This document shows, one piece after another, positions 1-9,621 of a stretch of 64,000 bases of DNA (the stretch's first letter is position 1; every line of letters begins with the position of its first letter). A model generated the notes under the pieces. The model was not told where the DNA came from and searched no databases. It worked only from the letters and a program-made list of their open reading frames with translations. The stretch spans positions 2,069,826 to 2,133,825 of the forward strand of contig NZ_OZ024668.1 in NCBI RefSeq assembly GCF_902497775.2. The letters run 5' to 3'. The DNA comes from Pseudomonas fluorescens (GTDB lineage: Bacteria > Pseudomonadota > Gammaproteobacteria > Pseudomonadales > Pseudomonadaceae). A program made the translations under genes and the position numbers.

Positions 1-104
1 ACCAGCATGGCCAGGGTCAGGACGCCATTGAGGCGGCGCTTGCGTCTGACCAACTGCTGGAAGTCGGGGTGTCGGGTGATGCTTTCGATGTCGTTGGGGG
101 TCAT
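1..104 (-). CDS. DUF485 small membrane protein, 3' end outside window
   Basis: The minus strand opens with ATG at 104 and reads M-T-P-N-D-I-E-S-I-T-R-H-P-D-F-Q-Q-L for 34 codons before leaving the window. This resembles the N-terminus of DUF485 (YjcH-type) proteins, small two-helix membrane proteins that usually precede a sodium:solute symporter of the ActP/PaaL type. In P. putida a gene of this type follows paaE, ahead of the phenylacetate permease, which fits its position 78 bases downstream of paaE here. A purine-rich AAAAAGAGAA stretch lies just upstream as a possible ribosome site. Only a third of the protein is visible, so the family call rests on the N-terminus and the context. Confidence 0.65.
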   Translation of the reverse strand, partial: MTPNDIESITRHPDFQQLVRRKRRLNGVLTLAML

Positions 105-182
105 GAGCGTTCTCTTTTTATTGTTGGTTGTTGTCAGGACACGCGGGGTACAGCGGCTAGCGTCGTTTGCGGCTCCTTGGCC

Positions 183-1259
183 TTACAGTTGGTCAAAGTC
201 CAGCACCACCTTGGCGCTGAGCGGATAGCTCTGGCACGACAGTACATAGCCGGCGGCCACTTCGTAGTCTTCTAGGGCGTGGTTGCTGTCCATTTCCACT
301 TCGCCTTCGATGACCTTGCACTTGCAGGTCGAGCACACTCCGGCCTTGCACGAGTAGGGCAGCTCGGCGCCGATGGCATTGCCGGCGTCCAGCACGCTCA
401 GGGTGTTGCGCGGCAGGTCGAAGGCCAGCGCACGGCCGTCGCTGATCACGGTGATCTGGCTGCTCTGCGGGTTCTCGACCCGGGCCGCTTCACGCTGCTG
501 GCGGCGTTGCTCATTGCCAGCGGCAGCGAACAACTCGAAATGAATGCGTTCAGCTGCCAGGCCATTGGCCTTGAGGCTGTCGCGGACCATTTCGGTCATG
601 CTCTGCGGCCCGCAGATGAATGCGGCATCCAGGCGTGGTGCATCCAGCCAGCGGCTGAACAGCAGGTTGCATTTGTCGGCATCGATACGGCCGTTGTACA
701 GGTCGATGTCCTGTTGCTCGCGGCTGAACACGAAGATCAGGTTCAGACGTTGCAGGTAACGGTTCTTCAGGTCTTCGAGCTGCTCGCGAAACAGTGCCGA
801 GGTGCTGGCACGGTTGCCGTAGAGCAGGGTGAAGCGGCTGTGCGGTTCGTGCTCCAGGGTGGTCTTGATGATCGACAGGATCGGCGTGATGCCGCTGCCG
901 GCCGCCACGGCCAGGTAGTTGCCCTGGCGCGTGGGATCGAGCTGGACATTGAAGGTGCCGGCCGGGGGCATGACCTCGAGGACGTCGCCCGCCGCCAGCA
1001 CCTCGTTGGCAAAAGCCGAGAAGCGCCCACCGGCGACGCGTTTGACCGCCACCCGCAACTCACCATCGTTGACCCCGGTGCAGATGGAATAGGAGCGGCG
1101 TACTTCTTCGTTGTCCAGGTGGGTGCGCATGACCAGGTACTGGCCCTGGACAAAGTGAAACTGTTCGCGCAGGTCATCCGGGACGTCGAACAGGATCGAC
1201 ACCGCATCGCGGGTTTCATTGCGCACTTGCTTGACGGTAAGGCTATGGAACTGGCTCAT
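183..1259 (-). CDS. paaE: Phenylacetyl-CoA 1,2-epoxidase reductase subunit PaaE
   Basis: Reductase of the PaaABCE multicomponent epoxidase. It passes electrons from NADPH through FAD and a [2Fe-2S] centre to the di-iron subunit PaaA. The 358 residues show a ferredoxin-reductase FAD region with the R-R-S-Y-S-I motif near residue 54, a nucleotide-binding middle part, and a C-terminal plant-type ferredoxin domain with cluster cysteines Cys304, Cys309, Cys312 and Cys342. Length and domain order are normal for the family. It is the last epoxidase gene of the paaABCDE run, 32 bases after paaD, and is followed by the DUF485 gene. Confidence 0.96.
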   Translation of the reverse strand: MSQFHSLTVKQVRNETRDAVSILFDVPDDLREQFHFVQGQYLVMRTHLDNEEVRRSYSICTGVNDGELRVAVKRVAGGRFSAFANEVLAAGDVLEVMPPAGTFNVQLDPTRQGNYLAVAAGSGITPILSIIKTTLEHEPHSRFTLLYGNRASTSALFREQLEDLKNRYLQRLNLIFVFSREQQDIDLYNGRIDADKCNLLFSRWLDAPRLDAAFICGPQSMTEMVRDSLKANGLAAERIHFELFAAAGNEQRRQQREAARVENPQSSQITVISDGRALAFDLPRNTLSVLDAGNAIGAELPYSCKAGVCSTCKCKVIEGEVEMDSNHALEDYEVAAGYVLSCQSYPLSAKVVLDFDQL

Positions 1260-1291
1260 GGTGGTTCTCCATCAGGCGCAGCGAGGTGCGC

Positions 1292-1825
1292 TCAGATGCA
1301 TTTGAAATAGTCGAAAGGTTCACGGCAGTCGCAGCAGCGATACAGCGCCTTGCAGGCGGTGGAGCCGAACTGGCTGAGCAATTCGGTGTGGCTGCTGCCG
1401 CATTGCGGGCAACTGATCAGCGGGCTGTCACCGAGCAGGCTGCGTTTACTGGCGCTGCCCTGGGGTGCGGCGATGCCGTAGGCCTGCAGGCGTTGCCGGC
1501 CGGCTGCGGTAATCCAGTCGGTGGTCCAGGCCGGGCTCAACTGGCGCTTGAGCCGTGGCGCGACAAAGCCTGCATCCTCCAGGGCCTGGGTGATGTCCTG
1601 CTCGATCACCTCGGTGGCCGGGCAGCCGGAGTAGGTCGGGGTGACCACCACCTGCAGGTGGCCGGCCTCCCAGCTCAGGTCGCGGACAATCCCCAGGTCG
1701 ACCACGCTGACCACCGGGACTTCCGGGTCCATGACCTCGGCCAGCACCGCCCAACCCTGGCGCAGGTCGTCGCCACGCGGCGCGCGGGCGCCGCGGTCGC
1801 TGGCAATCAGTTCACCAGGTTGCAT
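1292..1825 (-). CDS. paaD: Phenylacetyl-CoA epoxidase maturation protein PaaD
   Basis: 177-residue MIP18/DUF59-family protein thought to help mature the iron-sulfur centre of the phenylacetyl-CoA epoxidase. The DUF59 part carries the D-P-E-V-P-V-V-S-V-V-D-L-G-I segment. The C-terminus has a zinc-ribbon-like set of cysteines (C-P-Q-C-G and later C-C-D-C). The frame stays open far upstream, but the start at 1825 (M-Q-P-G-E-L) was chosen because it leaves only a 14-base overlap with the end of paaC. Longer versions would run deep inside paaC. The overlap suggests translational coupling within paaABCDE. Confidence 0.93.
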   Translation of the reverse strand: MQPGELIASDRGARAPRGDDLRQGWAVLAEVMDPEVPVVSVVDLGIVRDLSWEAGHLQVVVTPTYSGCPATEVIEQDITQALEDAGFVAPRLKRQLSPAWTTDWITAAGRQRLQAYGIAAPQGSASKRSLLGDSPLISCPQCGSSHTELLSQFGSTACKALYRCCDCREPFDYFKCI

Positions 1826-2567
1826 CGGGGTAGGCTCGTGGCAGGAACTGCATTTCAGCCAGCAACAGGCCCAGGTGTTCGCTGTGCAGGCCGCGGCGGC
1901 TGTCGAGGTAGAAGTGGCTGGCGGGTGCCGGCAAGGGCAGGGTGGCGCGCTCGAAAGTCGCGGCGACCTGACCCAGCCAGGCGCTGGCGATGGCCTGCGG
2001 GTCGCCGATGATGCCGGCGGCGAACAGGCGTTGTTCGAGTGCGTCGCTATTGACCAGCTCAACGGTGAAGCGCCACACCTGAGGGATGGCTGCGAGCATG
2101 CGCCGGTGGCTTTCTTCAGTGCCATCGCCCAGGCGTTCGAGCCACTCGCCGGAGCGGCGCAGGTGGTAGGTGACCTCTTTCAACGCCTTGGCGGCAATGC
2201 CCTGGATGCGCGGGTCAAGCGACTGGCTCAGTTGTTCGAGCACCTGCAAATGCCAGGCGTCGTAGAGAAACTGCTTGAGCATGGTCACGGCGAAGTCGCC
2301 ATTGGGCTGCTCGACCAGCAACAGGTTGCGGTAGTCGCGCTGATCGCGACGAAACACCAGGTGATCGGCGTCACGGCCGTCGTCGGCAAGTTCCGCCGCG
2401 TAGTCGAGCCAGTTGCGGGCCTGGCCGACCAGGTCGAGGCCGACGTTCATCAGCGCCAGTTCTTCTTCCAGCGCCGGCGCGTGGCCACACCATTCGCACA
2501 GGCGCTGGCCCTGGATCATGGCACTGTCGCCCAGGCGCAACAGGTAGGGGATCAGGTCCTGGGTCAT
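1812..2567 (-). CDS. paaC: Phenylacetyl-CoA epoxidase structural subunit PaaC
   Basis: Non-catalytic ferritin-like subunit that forms the stable PaaAC core of the ring-epoxidising complex. The protein begins M-T-Q-D-L-I-P-Y-L-L-R-L-G-D at 2567. The open frame extends upstream, but this start follows the paaB stop (2569-2571) by one base and matches the family N-terminus, giving 251 residues, the usual length. The all-helical character and the early C-E-W-C-G-H-A-P-A-L-E-E-E segment agree with PaaC. It overlaps paaD by 14 bases at its 3' end. Confidence 0.95.
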   Translation of the reverse strand: MTQDLIPYLLRLGDSAMIQGQRLCEWCGHAPALEEELALMNVGLDLVGQARNWLDYAAELADDGRDADHLVFRRDQRDYRNLLLVEQPNGDFAVTMLKQFLYDAWHLQVLEQLSQSLDPRIQGIAAKALKEVTYHLRRSGEWLERLGDGTEESHRRMLAAIPQVWRFTVELVNSDALEQRLFAAGIIGDPQAIASAWLGQVAATFERATLPLPAPASHFYLDSRRGLHSEHLGLLLAEMQFLPRAYPDATW

Positions 2568-2568
2568 G

Positions 2569-2850
2569 TTACATATGCCCCACTTCGGCCGGCAGCTCAT
2601 AGAAGCTGGCGTGGCGGTAGACCTTGTCTTGCGACGGGTCGAACAGCGGCTCCTTCTCGTCGGGCGAGGAGGCAATGATCAGCGCCGAGGGCACTACCCA
2701 CAGGCTGACGCCTTCGTTGCGGCGGGTGTACAGCTCACGAGCGTTCTCGATCGCCATGGTGGCGTCGGCGGCGTGGACGCTACCGACATGCTTGTGGTTC
2801 AGGCCGTGCTTGCTGCGCACGAATACTTCAAACAGGGTCCATTCGGACAT
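2569..2850 (-). CDS. paaB: Phenylacetyl-CoA epoxidase subunit PaaB
   Basis: Small subunit of the PaaABCE epoxidase, 93 residues, proposed in the family to bridge the catalytic core and the reductase. The sequence has the typical opening W-T-L-F-E-V-F-V-R-S-K-H-G-L and the R-R-N-E-G-V-S-L-W-V-V-P segment. It lies 14 bases after paaA and one base before paaC, so it is plainly part of the same transcript. Nothing unusual was seen. Confidence 0.95.
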   Translation of the reverse strand: MSEWTLFEVFVRSKHGLNHKHVGSVHAADATMAIENARELYTRRNEGVSLWVVPSALIIASSPDEKEPLFDPSQDKVYRHASFYELPAEVGHM

Positions 2851-2864
2851 GACGGGCTCTCCGG

Positions 2865-3854
2865 TCAGGCAGCGATCTTGTTGTGTTTTTTACGCGCATG
2901 GGCAACTGCGGCGGCGCGGACCCAGGCGCCATCCTCGATGGCCTGGCGCCGGGTGGCGACGCGCTCCTGGTTGCACGGGCCGTTGCCCTTGAGCACTTCG
3001 TAGAACTCGTCCCACTGGATCTGGCCGAAGTCGTAATGACCGCGCTCGGCGTTCCACTTCAGGGCCGGATCCGGGACGCTGCAGCCGAGCAGTTCGAGCT
3101 GCGGGATGGTCTGGTCGATGAAGCGCTGGCGCAGTTCGTCGTTGCTCTGGCGCTTGATCTTCCAGGCCATGGACTGGGCGCTGTTGGGCGAATGCTCGTC
3201 GCTGGGGCCGAACATCATCAGCGATGGCCACCAGAGGCGGTTGATGGCGTCCTGGACCATGTCCTTCTGGGCCTGGGTGCCATGGCGCATCATGGTCAGG
3301 AGCATTTCGTAGCCCTGGCGCTGGTGGAAGCTCTCTTCCTTGCAGATGCGGATCATCGCCCGTGAATAGGGGCCGTAGCTGGTGCGCTGCAGCACCACCT
3401 GGTTGACGATGGCCGCGCCATCGACCAGCCAGCCCACTACGCCCATGTCAGCCCAGCTCAGGGTCGGGTAGTTGAAGATGCTTGAGTACTTGGCCTTGCC
3501 GCTGTGCAGCTTGGCGATTTCGCTGTCGCGGTCGGCGCCCAGGGTTTCCATGGCGCTGTACAGGTACAGGCCGTGGCCGGCTTCGTCCTGGATCTTGGCC
3601 ATCAGTTGCAGTTTGCGCTTGAGGGTCGGGGCGCGGGTCACCCAGTTGCCTTCCGGCAGCATGCCGACAATTTCCGAGTGCGCGTGTTGCGAGATCTGCC
3701 GGATCAGGGTCTGGCGGTAGGCGTCGGGCATCCAGTTCTTGGCTTCGATCTTGATTTCGTCATCGATGCGCTGCTGGAACGCGCGCTCTTGCGCGGACAT
3801 CTCATCCAGGCTCTTGAGGCGCTTGACGCCGGTTTCTACCAGTTGTGCGTACAT
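2865..3854 (-). CDS. paaA: Phenylacetyl-CoA epoxidase catalytic subunit PaaA
   Basis: Di-iron oxygenase subunit that epoxidises the aromatic ring of phenylacetyl-CoA. The open frame begins further upstream, but the start at 3854 (M-Y-A-Q-L-V-E-T-G) was chosen because a GGAGAA ribosome site sits just before it and because PaaA proteins begin this way, giving 329 residues. The four-helix carboxylate region is visible (for example K-I-Q-D-E-A-G-H-G and [10 protein letters not shown]), supplying the Glu/His iron ligands. It is the first gene of paaABCDE, and the candidate PaaX operator and a structured repeat lie upstream. Confidence 0.96.
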   Translation of the reverse strand: MYAQLVETGVKRLKSLDEMSAQERAFQQRIDDEIKIEAKNWMPDAYRQTLIRQISQHAHSEIVGMLPEGNWVTRAPTLKRKLQLMAKIQDEAGHGLYLYSAMETLGADRDSEIAKLHSGKAKYSSIFNYPTLSWADMGVVGWLVDGAAIVNQVVLQRTSYGPYSRAMIRICKEESFHQRQGYEMLLTMMRHGTQAQKDMVQDAINRLWWPSLMMFGPSDEHSPNSAQSMAWKIKRQSNDELRQRFIDQTIPQLELLGCSVPDPALKWNAERGHYDFGQIQWDEFYEVLKGNGPCNQERVATRRQAIEDGAWVRAAAVAHARKKHNKIAA

Positions 3855-3907
3855 GGGGTTCTCCAGCCTTTTATGAAGGGGGCTTTGAGGCTGGAGACAG
3901 TTATATG

Positions 3908-3946
3908 TGATACAGGGCAAAATATCAAACACAAAAATGTGTATCA
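3908..3946 (-). promoter_or_regulatory. Candidate PaaX operator upstream of paaA
   Basis: 54 to 92 bases upstream of the paaA start there is an inverted repeat TGATACA (3908-3914) / TGTATCA (3940-3946), enclosing a second small palindrome ACACA-AAA-TGTGT. The G(C/T)GATAC...AATAT core recurs upstream of paaF and paaY, the other paa transcription starts in the window. That PaaX binds it is inference from this shared motif. I cannot match it to a published consensus. Confidence 0.4.
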
Positions 3947-3986
3947 GAACTGATTTGTGTATCGCTTTGTTCGGGCGTAACGGAGC

Positions 3987-4157
3987 GCTTATCCATTCGC
4001 TGTGGCGCTCTTGCGGGGTGCCGTAGCGAAGGGACCCGAAGCGCAGCGTAGGGCCGTATACAGGAGCAAGCGGTTTTGCCTACTTCCTCCCAAGAGAAAA
4101 GTAGGCCGCCGTAAGGGCGGAAGGGGTCGGCAGCCACGCCACAACGAATGGATAAGC
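3987..4157. repeat. Structured intergenic repeat between paaK and paaA
   Basis: The 399-base gap between paaA and paaK (3855-4253) has no credible gene. It holds a long element bounded by a 20-base inverted repeat, GCTTATCCATTCGCTGTGGC (3987-4006) and its complement with one mismatch (4138-4157). Inside is a hairpin CCTACTT (4079-4085) / AAGTAGG (4099-4105). The element looks like one of the dispersed intergenic repeats of Pseudomonas genomes, recognised by style only. It splits the paa genes into two probable transcription units. Confidence 0.55.
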
Positions 4158-4172
4158 TGGCAGCCTCAACAT

Positions 4173-4201
4173 CCATCCCAGGGCCCATGGCCCAGGGATG
4201 G
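4173..4201. terminator. Hairpin downstream of paaK
   Basis: CCATCCC (4173-4179) pairs with GGGATGG (4195-4201); after an A-A mismatch GGGCC (4181-4185) pairs with GGCCC (4189-4193) around a three-base loop. It lies about 53 bases after the paaK stop. There is no clear T-run, so it may be only part of the adjacent repeat rather than a true terminator. Confidence 0.35.
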
Positions 4202-4253
4202 CCTGAAGAACCTAAAAGAAGCCCCGGCGGGTGCGGCGCGGCAGGTATTGATC

Positions 4254-5564
<1,311 letters not shown>

Positions 5565-5632
5565 GGCTTCACTCTAATTGTTGTTGTTGATTGCCGTCGC
5601 ACGCGGCTTGAGTGTGGTTCTAGGATACGACT

Positions 5633-6844
5633 TCAGCCCTCCAGGCGCTCGATAATCAAGGCAATGCCCTGGCCGACGCCGATGCACATGGTGCACATGG
5701 CATAACGCGCCTGGCGTTGTTCCAGTTCATGCAGGGCCGTGGTCACCAGGCGCGCGCCGCTCATGCCCAGCGGATGCCCCAGGGCAATGGCGCCGCCGTT
5801 GGGGTTGACCCGCGGGTCGTCGTCGGCTAGCCCCAGTTCGCGCAGCACCGCCAGGCCCTGTGCAGCGAAGGCTTCGTTAAGCTCGATAACGTCCATGTCG
5901 GCGACGGTCAGCCCGGCCAGTGCCAGTACCTTGCGTGTCGCCGGCACCGGGCCGATGCCCATGATCCGGGGCTCGACCCCGGCCGTGGCCATCGCCAGCA
6001 CTCGCCCGCGGGCTTTGAGGCCAAAGCGCTCGGCCTGTGCGCGGCTGGCCAGCAGCAGGGCGCAGGCGCCGTCATTGACCCCTGATGCATTACCGGCGGT
6101 TACCGTGCCATTGGCACGAAAGGGCGTAGGCAGCTTTTGCAGCTGCGCCAGGGTTGTCTCGGCGCGCGGGTGTTCATCACGGTCGATGACGGTCGCCGGC
6201 CCTTTGCGCTGGGCGATGGTCACCGCCACGATTTCCCTGGCCAGGCGGCCGTTGGCCTGGGCCGCCGCGGCACGCTGCTGGCTGCGCAGGGCAAAGGCGT
6301 CCTGATCGGCCCGGGAAATATTGAACTGCGCGGCGACGTTCTCGGCCGTTTCCGGCATCGAATCGATACCGTACTGCTGTTGCATCAGCGGGTTGACGAA
6401 GCGCCAGCCAAGGGTAGTGTCGTACAGTTCGGCCTGGCGCGAAAACGCCTGTTCGGCCTTGGCCATCACCAGCGGCGCTCGCGACATCGATTCGACCCCG
6501 CCCACCAGCAGCAGCCCGGCTTCGCCACAGCGGATGGCGCGGGCGCCGCTGCCGATTGCGTCCAGCCCGGAACCGCACAGGCGGTTGACCGTGGTGCCGG
6601 GCACGCTGGGCGGAAGGCCCGCCAGCAGCGCCGACATGCGCGCGACGTTGCGGTTGTCTTCACCGGCCTGGTTGGCGCAGCCGTAGATCACATCGTCGAC
6701 GGCCGTCCAGTCGACCTGCGGGTGGCGCTGGCACAGGGCGCGCAGGGGCAGGGCGCCGAGGTCGTCGGCGCGCAGGCTGCTCAAGGCGCCAGCGTAGCGG
6801 CCGATGGGGGTGCGCAAGGCGTCAATGATCAGGGCGTCGGTCAT
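5633..6844 (-). CDS. paaJ: 3-oxoadipyl-CoA thiolase (PaaJ/PcaF type)
   Basis: Thiolase that splits 3-oxoadipyl-CoA to succinyl-CoA and acetyl-CoA. In the paa pathway it also acts on 3-oxo-5,6-dehydrosuberyl-CoA. It has 403 residues with nucleophile Cys90 in [10 protein letters not shown], the [11 protein letters not shown] His motif and the C-terminal C-I-G-V-G-Q-G motif, so all catalytic elements are present. PaaJ and the protocatechuate-pathway PcaF are very close in sequence. The paa name is used because of the operon. The start shares ATGA with the paaI stop (6841-6844), a coupled junction. Confidence 0.95.
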   Translation of the reverse strand: MTDALIIDALRTPIGRYAGALSSLRADDLGALPLRALCQRHPQVDWTAVDDVIYGCANQAGEDNRNVARMSALLAGLPPSVPGTTVNRLCGSGLDAIGSGARAIRCGEAGLLLVGGVESMSRAPLVMAKAEQAFSRQAELYDTTLGWRFVNPLMQQQYGIDSMPETAENVAAQFNISRADQDAFALRSQQRAAAAQANGRLAREIVAVTIAQRKGPATVIDRDEHPRAETTLAQLQKLPTPFRANGTVTAGNASGVNDGACALLLASRAQAERFGLKARGRVLAMATAGVEPRIMGIGPVPATRKVLALAGLTVADMDVIELNEAFAAQGLAVLRELGLADDDPRVNPNGGAIALGHPLGMSGARLVTTALHELEQRQARYAMCTMCIGVGQGIALIIERLEG

Positions 6845-7281
6845 GCCAGGGGCTCCTCGGGCAACACCGTGCCGCGGACTTTGTAGGACTTGCCGTGAAA
6901 CAGGGCGATCAGCTGGCCCTGCTGGTTTTCGATGCGTACGGCATAGTTGCCGGTACGTCCGCTGCGGCTCAGCTCGCTGCAGGTGGCGGTGAGGGTGTCG
7001 CCCAGCTGCGCCGGGGCGACGTAGTCGATGCTGCAGCCCAGGGCGACGGTGGCCTCGTTGTGGCTATTGCAGGCAAAGGCAAAGGCCGAATCGGCCAAGG
7101 CAAACAGGTAACCACCGTGGCAGGTGCCATGGCCCTGGAGCATGTCCTGGCGCACGCTCATGCCAACCCGGGCGCTGCCGGGGCCGGCGGCCAGCAGGCG
7201 CATGCCCATGCCCTGGCTGGCCGGGTCGCGTTCGAAGAGCGCCTGGGCGCAACGGCTGGCAAGGTCCAATCGTTCATTCAT
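6841..7281 (-). CDS. paaI: Hydroxyphenylacetyl-CoA thioesterase PaaI
   Basis: Hotdog-fold thioesterase that rescues CoA from dead-end phenylacetyl-CoA derivatives. The start at 7281 (M-N-E-R-L-D-L) gives 146 residues, the family length; the longer open frame upstream is only the shadow of paaH. Typical motif H-G-T-C-H-G-G at 51-57 is followed by the active-site helix with Asp64. The gene overlaps the 3' end of paaH by 8 bases and shares ATGA with paaJ, so it is translated as part of the same operon. Confidence 0.93.
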   Translation of the reverse strand: MNERLDLASRCAQALFERDPASQGMGMRLLAAGPGSARVGMSVRQDMLQGHGTCHGGYLFALADSAFAFACNSHNEATVALGCSIDYVAPAQLGDTLTATCSELSRSGRTGNYAVRIENQQGQLIALFHGKSYKVRGTVLPEEPLA

Positions 7282-8791
7282 GAAAGCAGGCTCCTTCGGC
7301 CAACAGCCGACGCAAGTGCAGGGAGGGGCGGTAGCGTTCTTCGCCGTAGGCGGTTTGCAGGTGGCTGAGCACCTGCACCGTGAAATCGATGCCCAGGGCA
7401 TCGGCCCAGGCCAGTGGGCCGCAGGGGTAATTGACCCCGGCGCACATCGCCAGGTCGATGTCTGCGGCCGAGGCCACCCCCTGTAGCAGCGCGTCGGCGC
7501 CTTCGTTGGCCAGGCACACCACGGTGCGCAGCACGCACAGGGCCGGGCTGTCGCGCAGCGCGGTTAGCGCTATGCCGGCGGCATTGAGCAGGGCCACCAC
7601 CTGGTCGATGGCAGCGGGCGCGGTGCCGGCCGCCCAACTGATAGCCAGGCGTTTGGCGCTGGCGTAATCGAGCGCCAGATCGAGCAGGATCAGGTTGTCC
7701 AGGCCCTCATCCCGGGCGCGCTGGCTGGCCAGGCGGCCATCGCTCAGTGCCAGGGTGGCCTGGCCGATGCGCAGCAGGCCGTTGCCGGGGCGCTGGCTGA
7801 GCGCCAGGCCTGCGGTGGCCAGGCGTTCAAGCAGGGGCGCGAGCAAGCCAGGATCACCTTCGACGAACAGGGTGTCGGGCGCCACCTGGCTTTGCAGGTT
7901 CAACGGCTGTGGGTGTGTCGCATCGGCGTGATAATCATAGAAGCCCCGGCCGCTCTTGCGCCCCAGGTAGCCGGCGTCGACCAGTGCCTTTTGTACCAGC
8001 GACGGGGTAAAGCGCCGGTCCTGGTAGTAGGCGTCGAATACCGAGCAGGTCACGGCGTAATTGACATCATGGCCGATCAGGTCGGTCAGCTCGAAGGCGC
8101 CCATGGCAAAGCCGCCAGCCTCGCGCAGCAAGGCATCGAGGCTGGCGCAATCGCTGACATTCTCCTGCAGCAGGCGCAGGCTTTCGGCGTAGAACGGCCG
8201 CGCGACCCGGTTGACGATAAAACCCGGGGTGGAGCGCGCCAGCACCGGCTGCTTGCCCCAGGCCCGGGCGGTGTCTTTGATGCATTCGGCGATTTCGCTG
8301 GCAGTGGCCAGGCCGCTGACCACTTCGACCAGGGCCATGGCCGGCGCCGGGTTGAAAAAATGCATGCCCACCAGCCGCTGCGGGTGTGCAAGGCCGGCAG
8401 CCAGTTGCGTGATCGAGAGTGAAGAGGTGTTGCTGGCCAGGATGCAGTCGCTGCGGCACAGCGCTTGCAATTGGCCTAGCAGCTCACGTTTGACCTCAAG
8501 GTTCTCGACGATGGCCTCGATCACCAGGCCGGCATCGGCCAGCTCGTCGAGGTTCGCCGCAGGTTGCAGGCGAGCCAGGCATTCGGCCCGGGCGTCGGCG
8601 GCGAGCTTGCCATTGGCTACGCGTTTGCCCAGTTGCTGGTCGATGTTCGCAATGGCCTGGGCGGCGGCGCCGGGGCGGCTGTCGTACAACTGCACCCGGT
8701 GCCCGGCCTGGGCCGCCACCTGGGCGATACCGGCGCCCATGGCCCCGGCACCGATCACCGCGACCATGACGTTGTTGCTGAGGGCGGTCAT
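7274..8791 (-). CDS. paaH: 3-hydroxyadipyl-CoA dehydrogenase PaaH
   Basis: NAD-dependent 3-hydroxyacyl-CoA dehydrogenase that oxidises 3-hydroxyadipyl-CoA in the lower paa pathway. The start at 8791 (M-T-A-L-S-N-N-V-M-V-A-V-I-G-A-G) gives 505 residues with the Rossmann G-A-G-A-M-G-A-G motif at the N-terminus, the F-N-P-A-P signature and a duplicated C-terminal dimerisation domain, as in long PaaH/PhaC proteins. The apparent 709-residue open frame upstream is the paaG shadow. It starts two bases after the paaG stop. Confidence 0.94.
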   Translation of the reverse strand: MTALSNNVMVAVIGAGAMGAGIAQVAAQAGHRVQLYDSRPGAAAQAIANIDQQLGKRVANGKLAADARAECLARLQPAANLDELADAGLVIEAIVENLEVKRELLGQLQALCRSDCILASNTSSLSITQLAAGLAHPQRLVGMHFFNPAPAMALVEVVSGLATASEIAECIKDTARAWGKQPVLARSTPGFIVNRVARPFYAESLRLLQENVSDCASLDALLREAGGFAMGAFELTDLIGHDVNYAVTCSVFDAYYQDRRFTPSLVQKALVDAGYLGRKSGRGFYDYHADATHPQPLNLQSQVAPDTLFVEGDPGLLAPLLERLATAGLALSQRPGNGLLRIGQATLALSDGRLASQRARDEGLDNLILLDLALDYASAKRLAISWAAGTAPAAIDQVVALLNAAGIALTALRDSPALCVLRTVVCLANEGADALLQGVASAADIDLAMCAGVNYPCGPLAWADALGIDFTVQVLSHLQTAYGEERYRPSLHLRRLLAEGACFHE

Positions 8792-8793
8792 GC

Positions 8794-9585
8794 TCAACGC
8801 CCTTTGAATTGGGCGGTACGCTTGGCCATGAAGGCGCTGACGCCTTCGCGGTAGTCTTCGCTGCGCCCGGCCAGACGCTGCAGGTCGCGCTCCAGGGTCA
8901 GTTGCTGGTCGAAACTGTTGTCCAGGCTGGCATGCAGGCCGCGCTTGATCAGCCCCAGGCCGTAAGTGGGCTGGGTGGCCAGGTGACGGGCCAGCTTCAT
9001 CGCTTCGTCGCGCAGCTCGGCGTCGTCGACGCAGCGATAGATCAGCCCCCATTGCTCGGCCTGTTCGGCGCTCAGGCGCTCGCCGAGCATCGCCAGGGCT
9101 TTGGCCCGGGCCATGCCGACCAGCCGTGGCAACGCGTAGGTGCCGCCCGAATCCGGGATCAGGCCGATCTTGCAGAACGCCTGGATAAAGTTGGCCGAGC
9201 GTGCCGCCAGCACCAGGTCGCAGGCCAGCGGTATGTTCGCGCCAGCGCCGGCGGCGACGCCGTTGACCGCGCAGATTACCGGGATCGGCAGCTCGCGCAG
9301 GGTGCGCACCAGCGGGTTGTAGTAGCGCTCGATGGATTCGCCCAGGTCCGGTACCTCGGTGCCGGGGGCGACATTGCGATCGGCCAGGTCCTGGCCTGCA
9401 CAAAAGCCGCGGCCCTCGGCGGTCAGCAGCAGTACCCGCACGTCTGCATTGCCGCGCACCTGGCGCAGCGCCTGCTGGACTTCTTCATGCATCTGGCTGT
9501 TGAAGCTGTTCAGTTGCTCGGGGCGATTGAGGCTGAGCAGGGCGATGCCAGCGTCGATGGAAAACAGGATGTGCTCGAAACTCAT
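8794..9585 (-). CDS. paaG: 1,2-epoxyphenylacetyl-CoA isomerase PaaG
   Basis: Crotonase-fold isomerase that converts the ring epoxide to the seven-membered oxepin-CoA and later shifts double bonds in the pathway. The 263 residues include the oxyanion-hole loop G-V-A-A-G-A-G-A-N and Asp145 in G-L-I-P-D-S-G-G-T, the acid typical of isomerase rather than hydratase members. Where hydratases carry two glutamates, this protein has other residues, which separates it from the neighbouring PaaF. It lies 36 bases after paaF. Confidence 0.94.
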   Translation of the reverse strand: MSFEHILFSIDAGIALLSLNRPEQLNSFNSQMHEEVQQALRQVRGNADVRVLLLTAEGRGFCAGQDLADRNVAPGTEVPDLGESIERYYNPLVRTLRELPIPVICAVNGVAAGAGANIPLACDLVLAARSANFIQAFCKIGLIPDSGGTYALPRLVGMARAKALAMLGERLSAEQAEQWGLIYRCVDDAELRDEAMKLARHLATQPTYGLGLIKRGLHASLDNSFDQQLTLERDLQRLAGRSEDYREGVSAFMAKRTAQFKGR

Positions 9586-9621
9586 GGTGTCTGCCTTTGG
9601 TTGCAGGTGGATCGAAGGGGC

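Noticed and set aside
279..1310. Long plus-strand open frame opposite paaE
   Set aside because: Antisense shadow of a certain gene; no ribosome site, and composition follows the third-position pattern of paaE. Similar long shadows opposite paaC, gntT, the TonB receptors and the LRR genes were left out for the same reason.
1292..2125. 277-residue version of PaaD starting inside paaC
   Set aside because: The first 100 residues are frame-shadow of paaC (Ser/Pro/Cys-rich nonsense). The true start at 1825 matches PaaD length.
7274..9403. 709-residue PaaH reading
   Set aside because: The first 204 residues are an out-of-frame reading of paaG. PaaH begins with its Rossmann motif at 8791.
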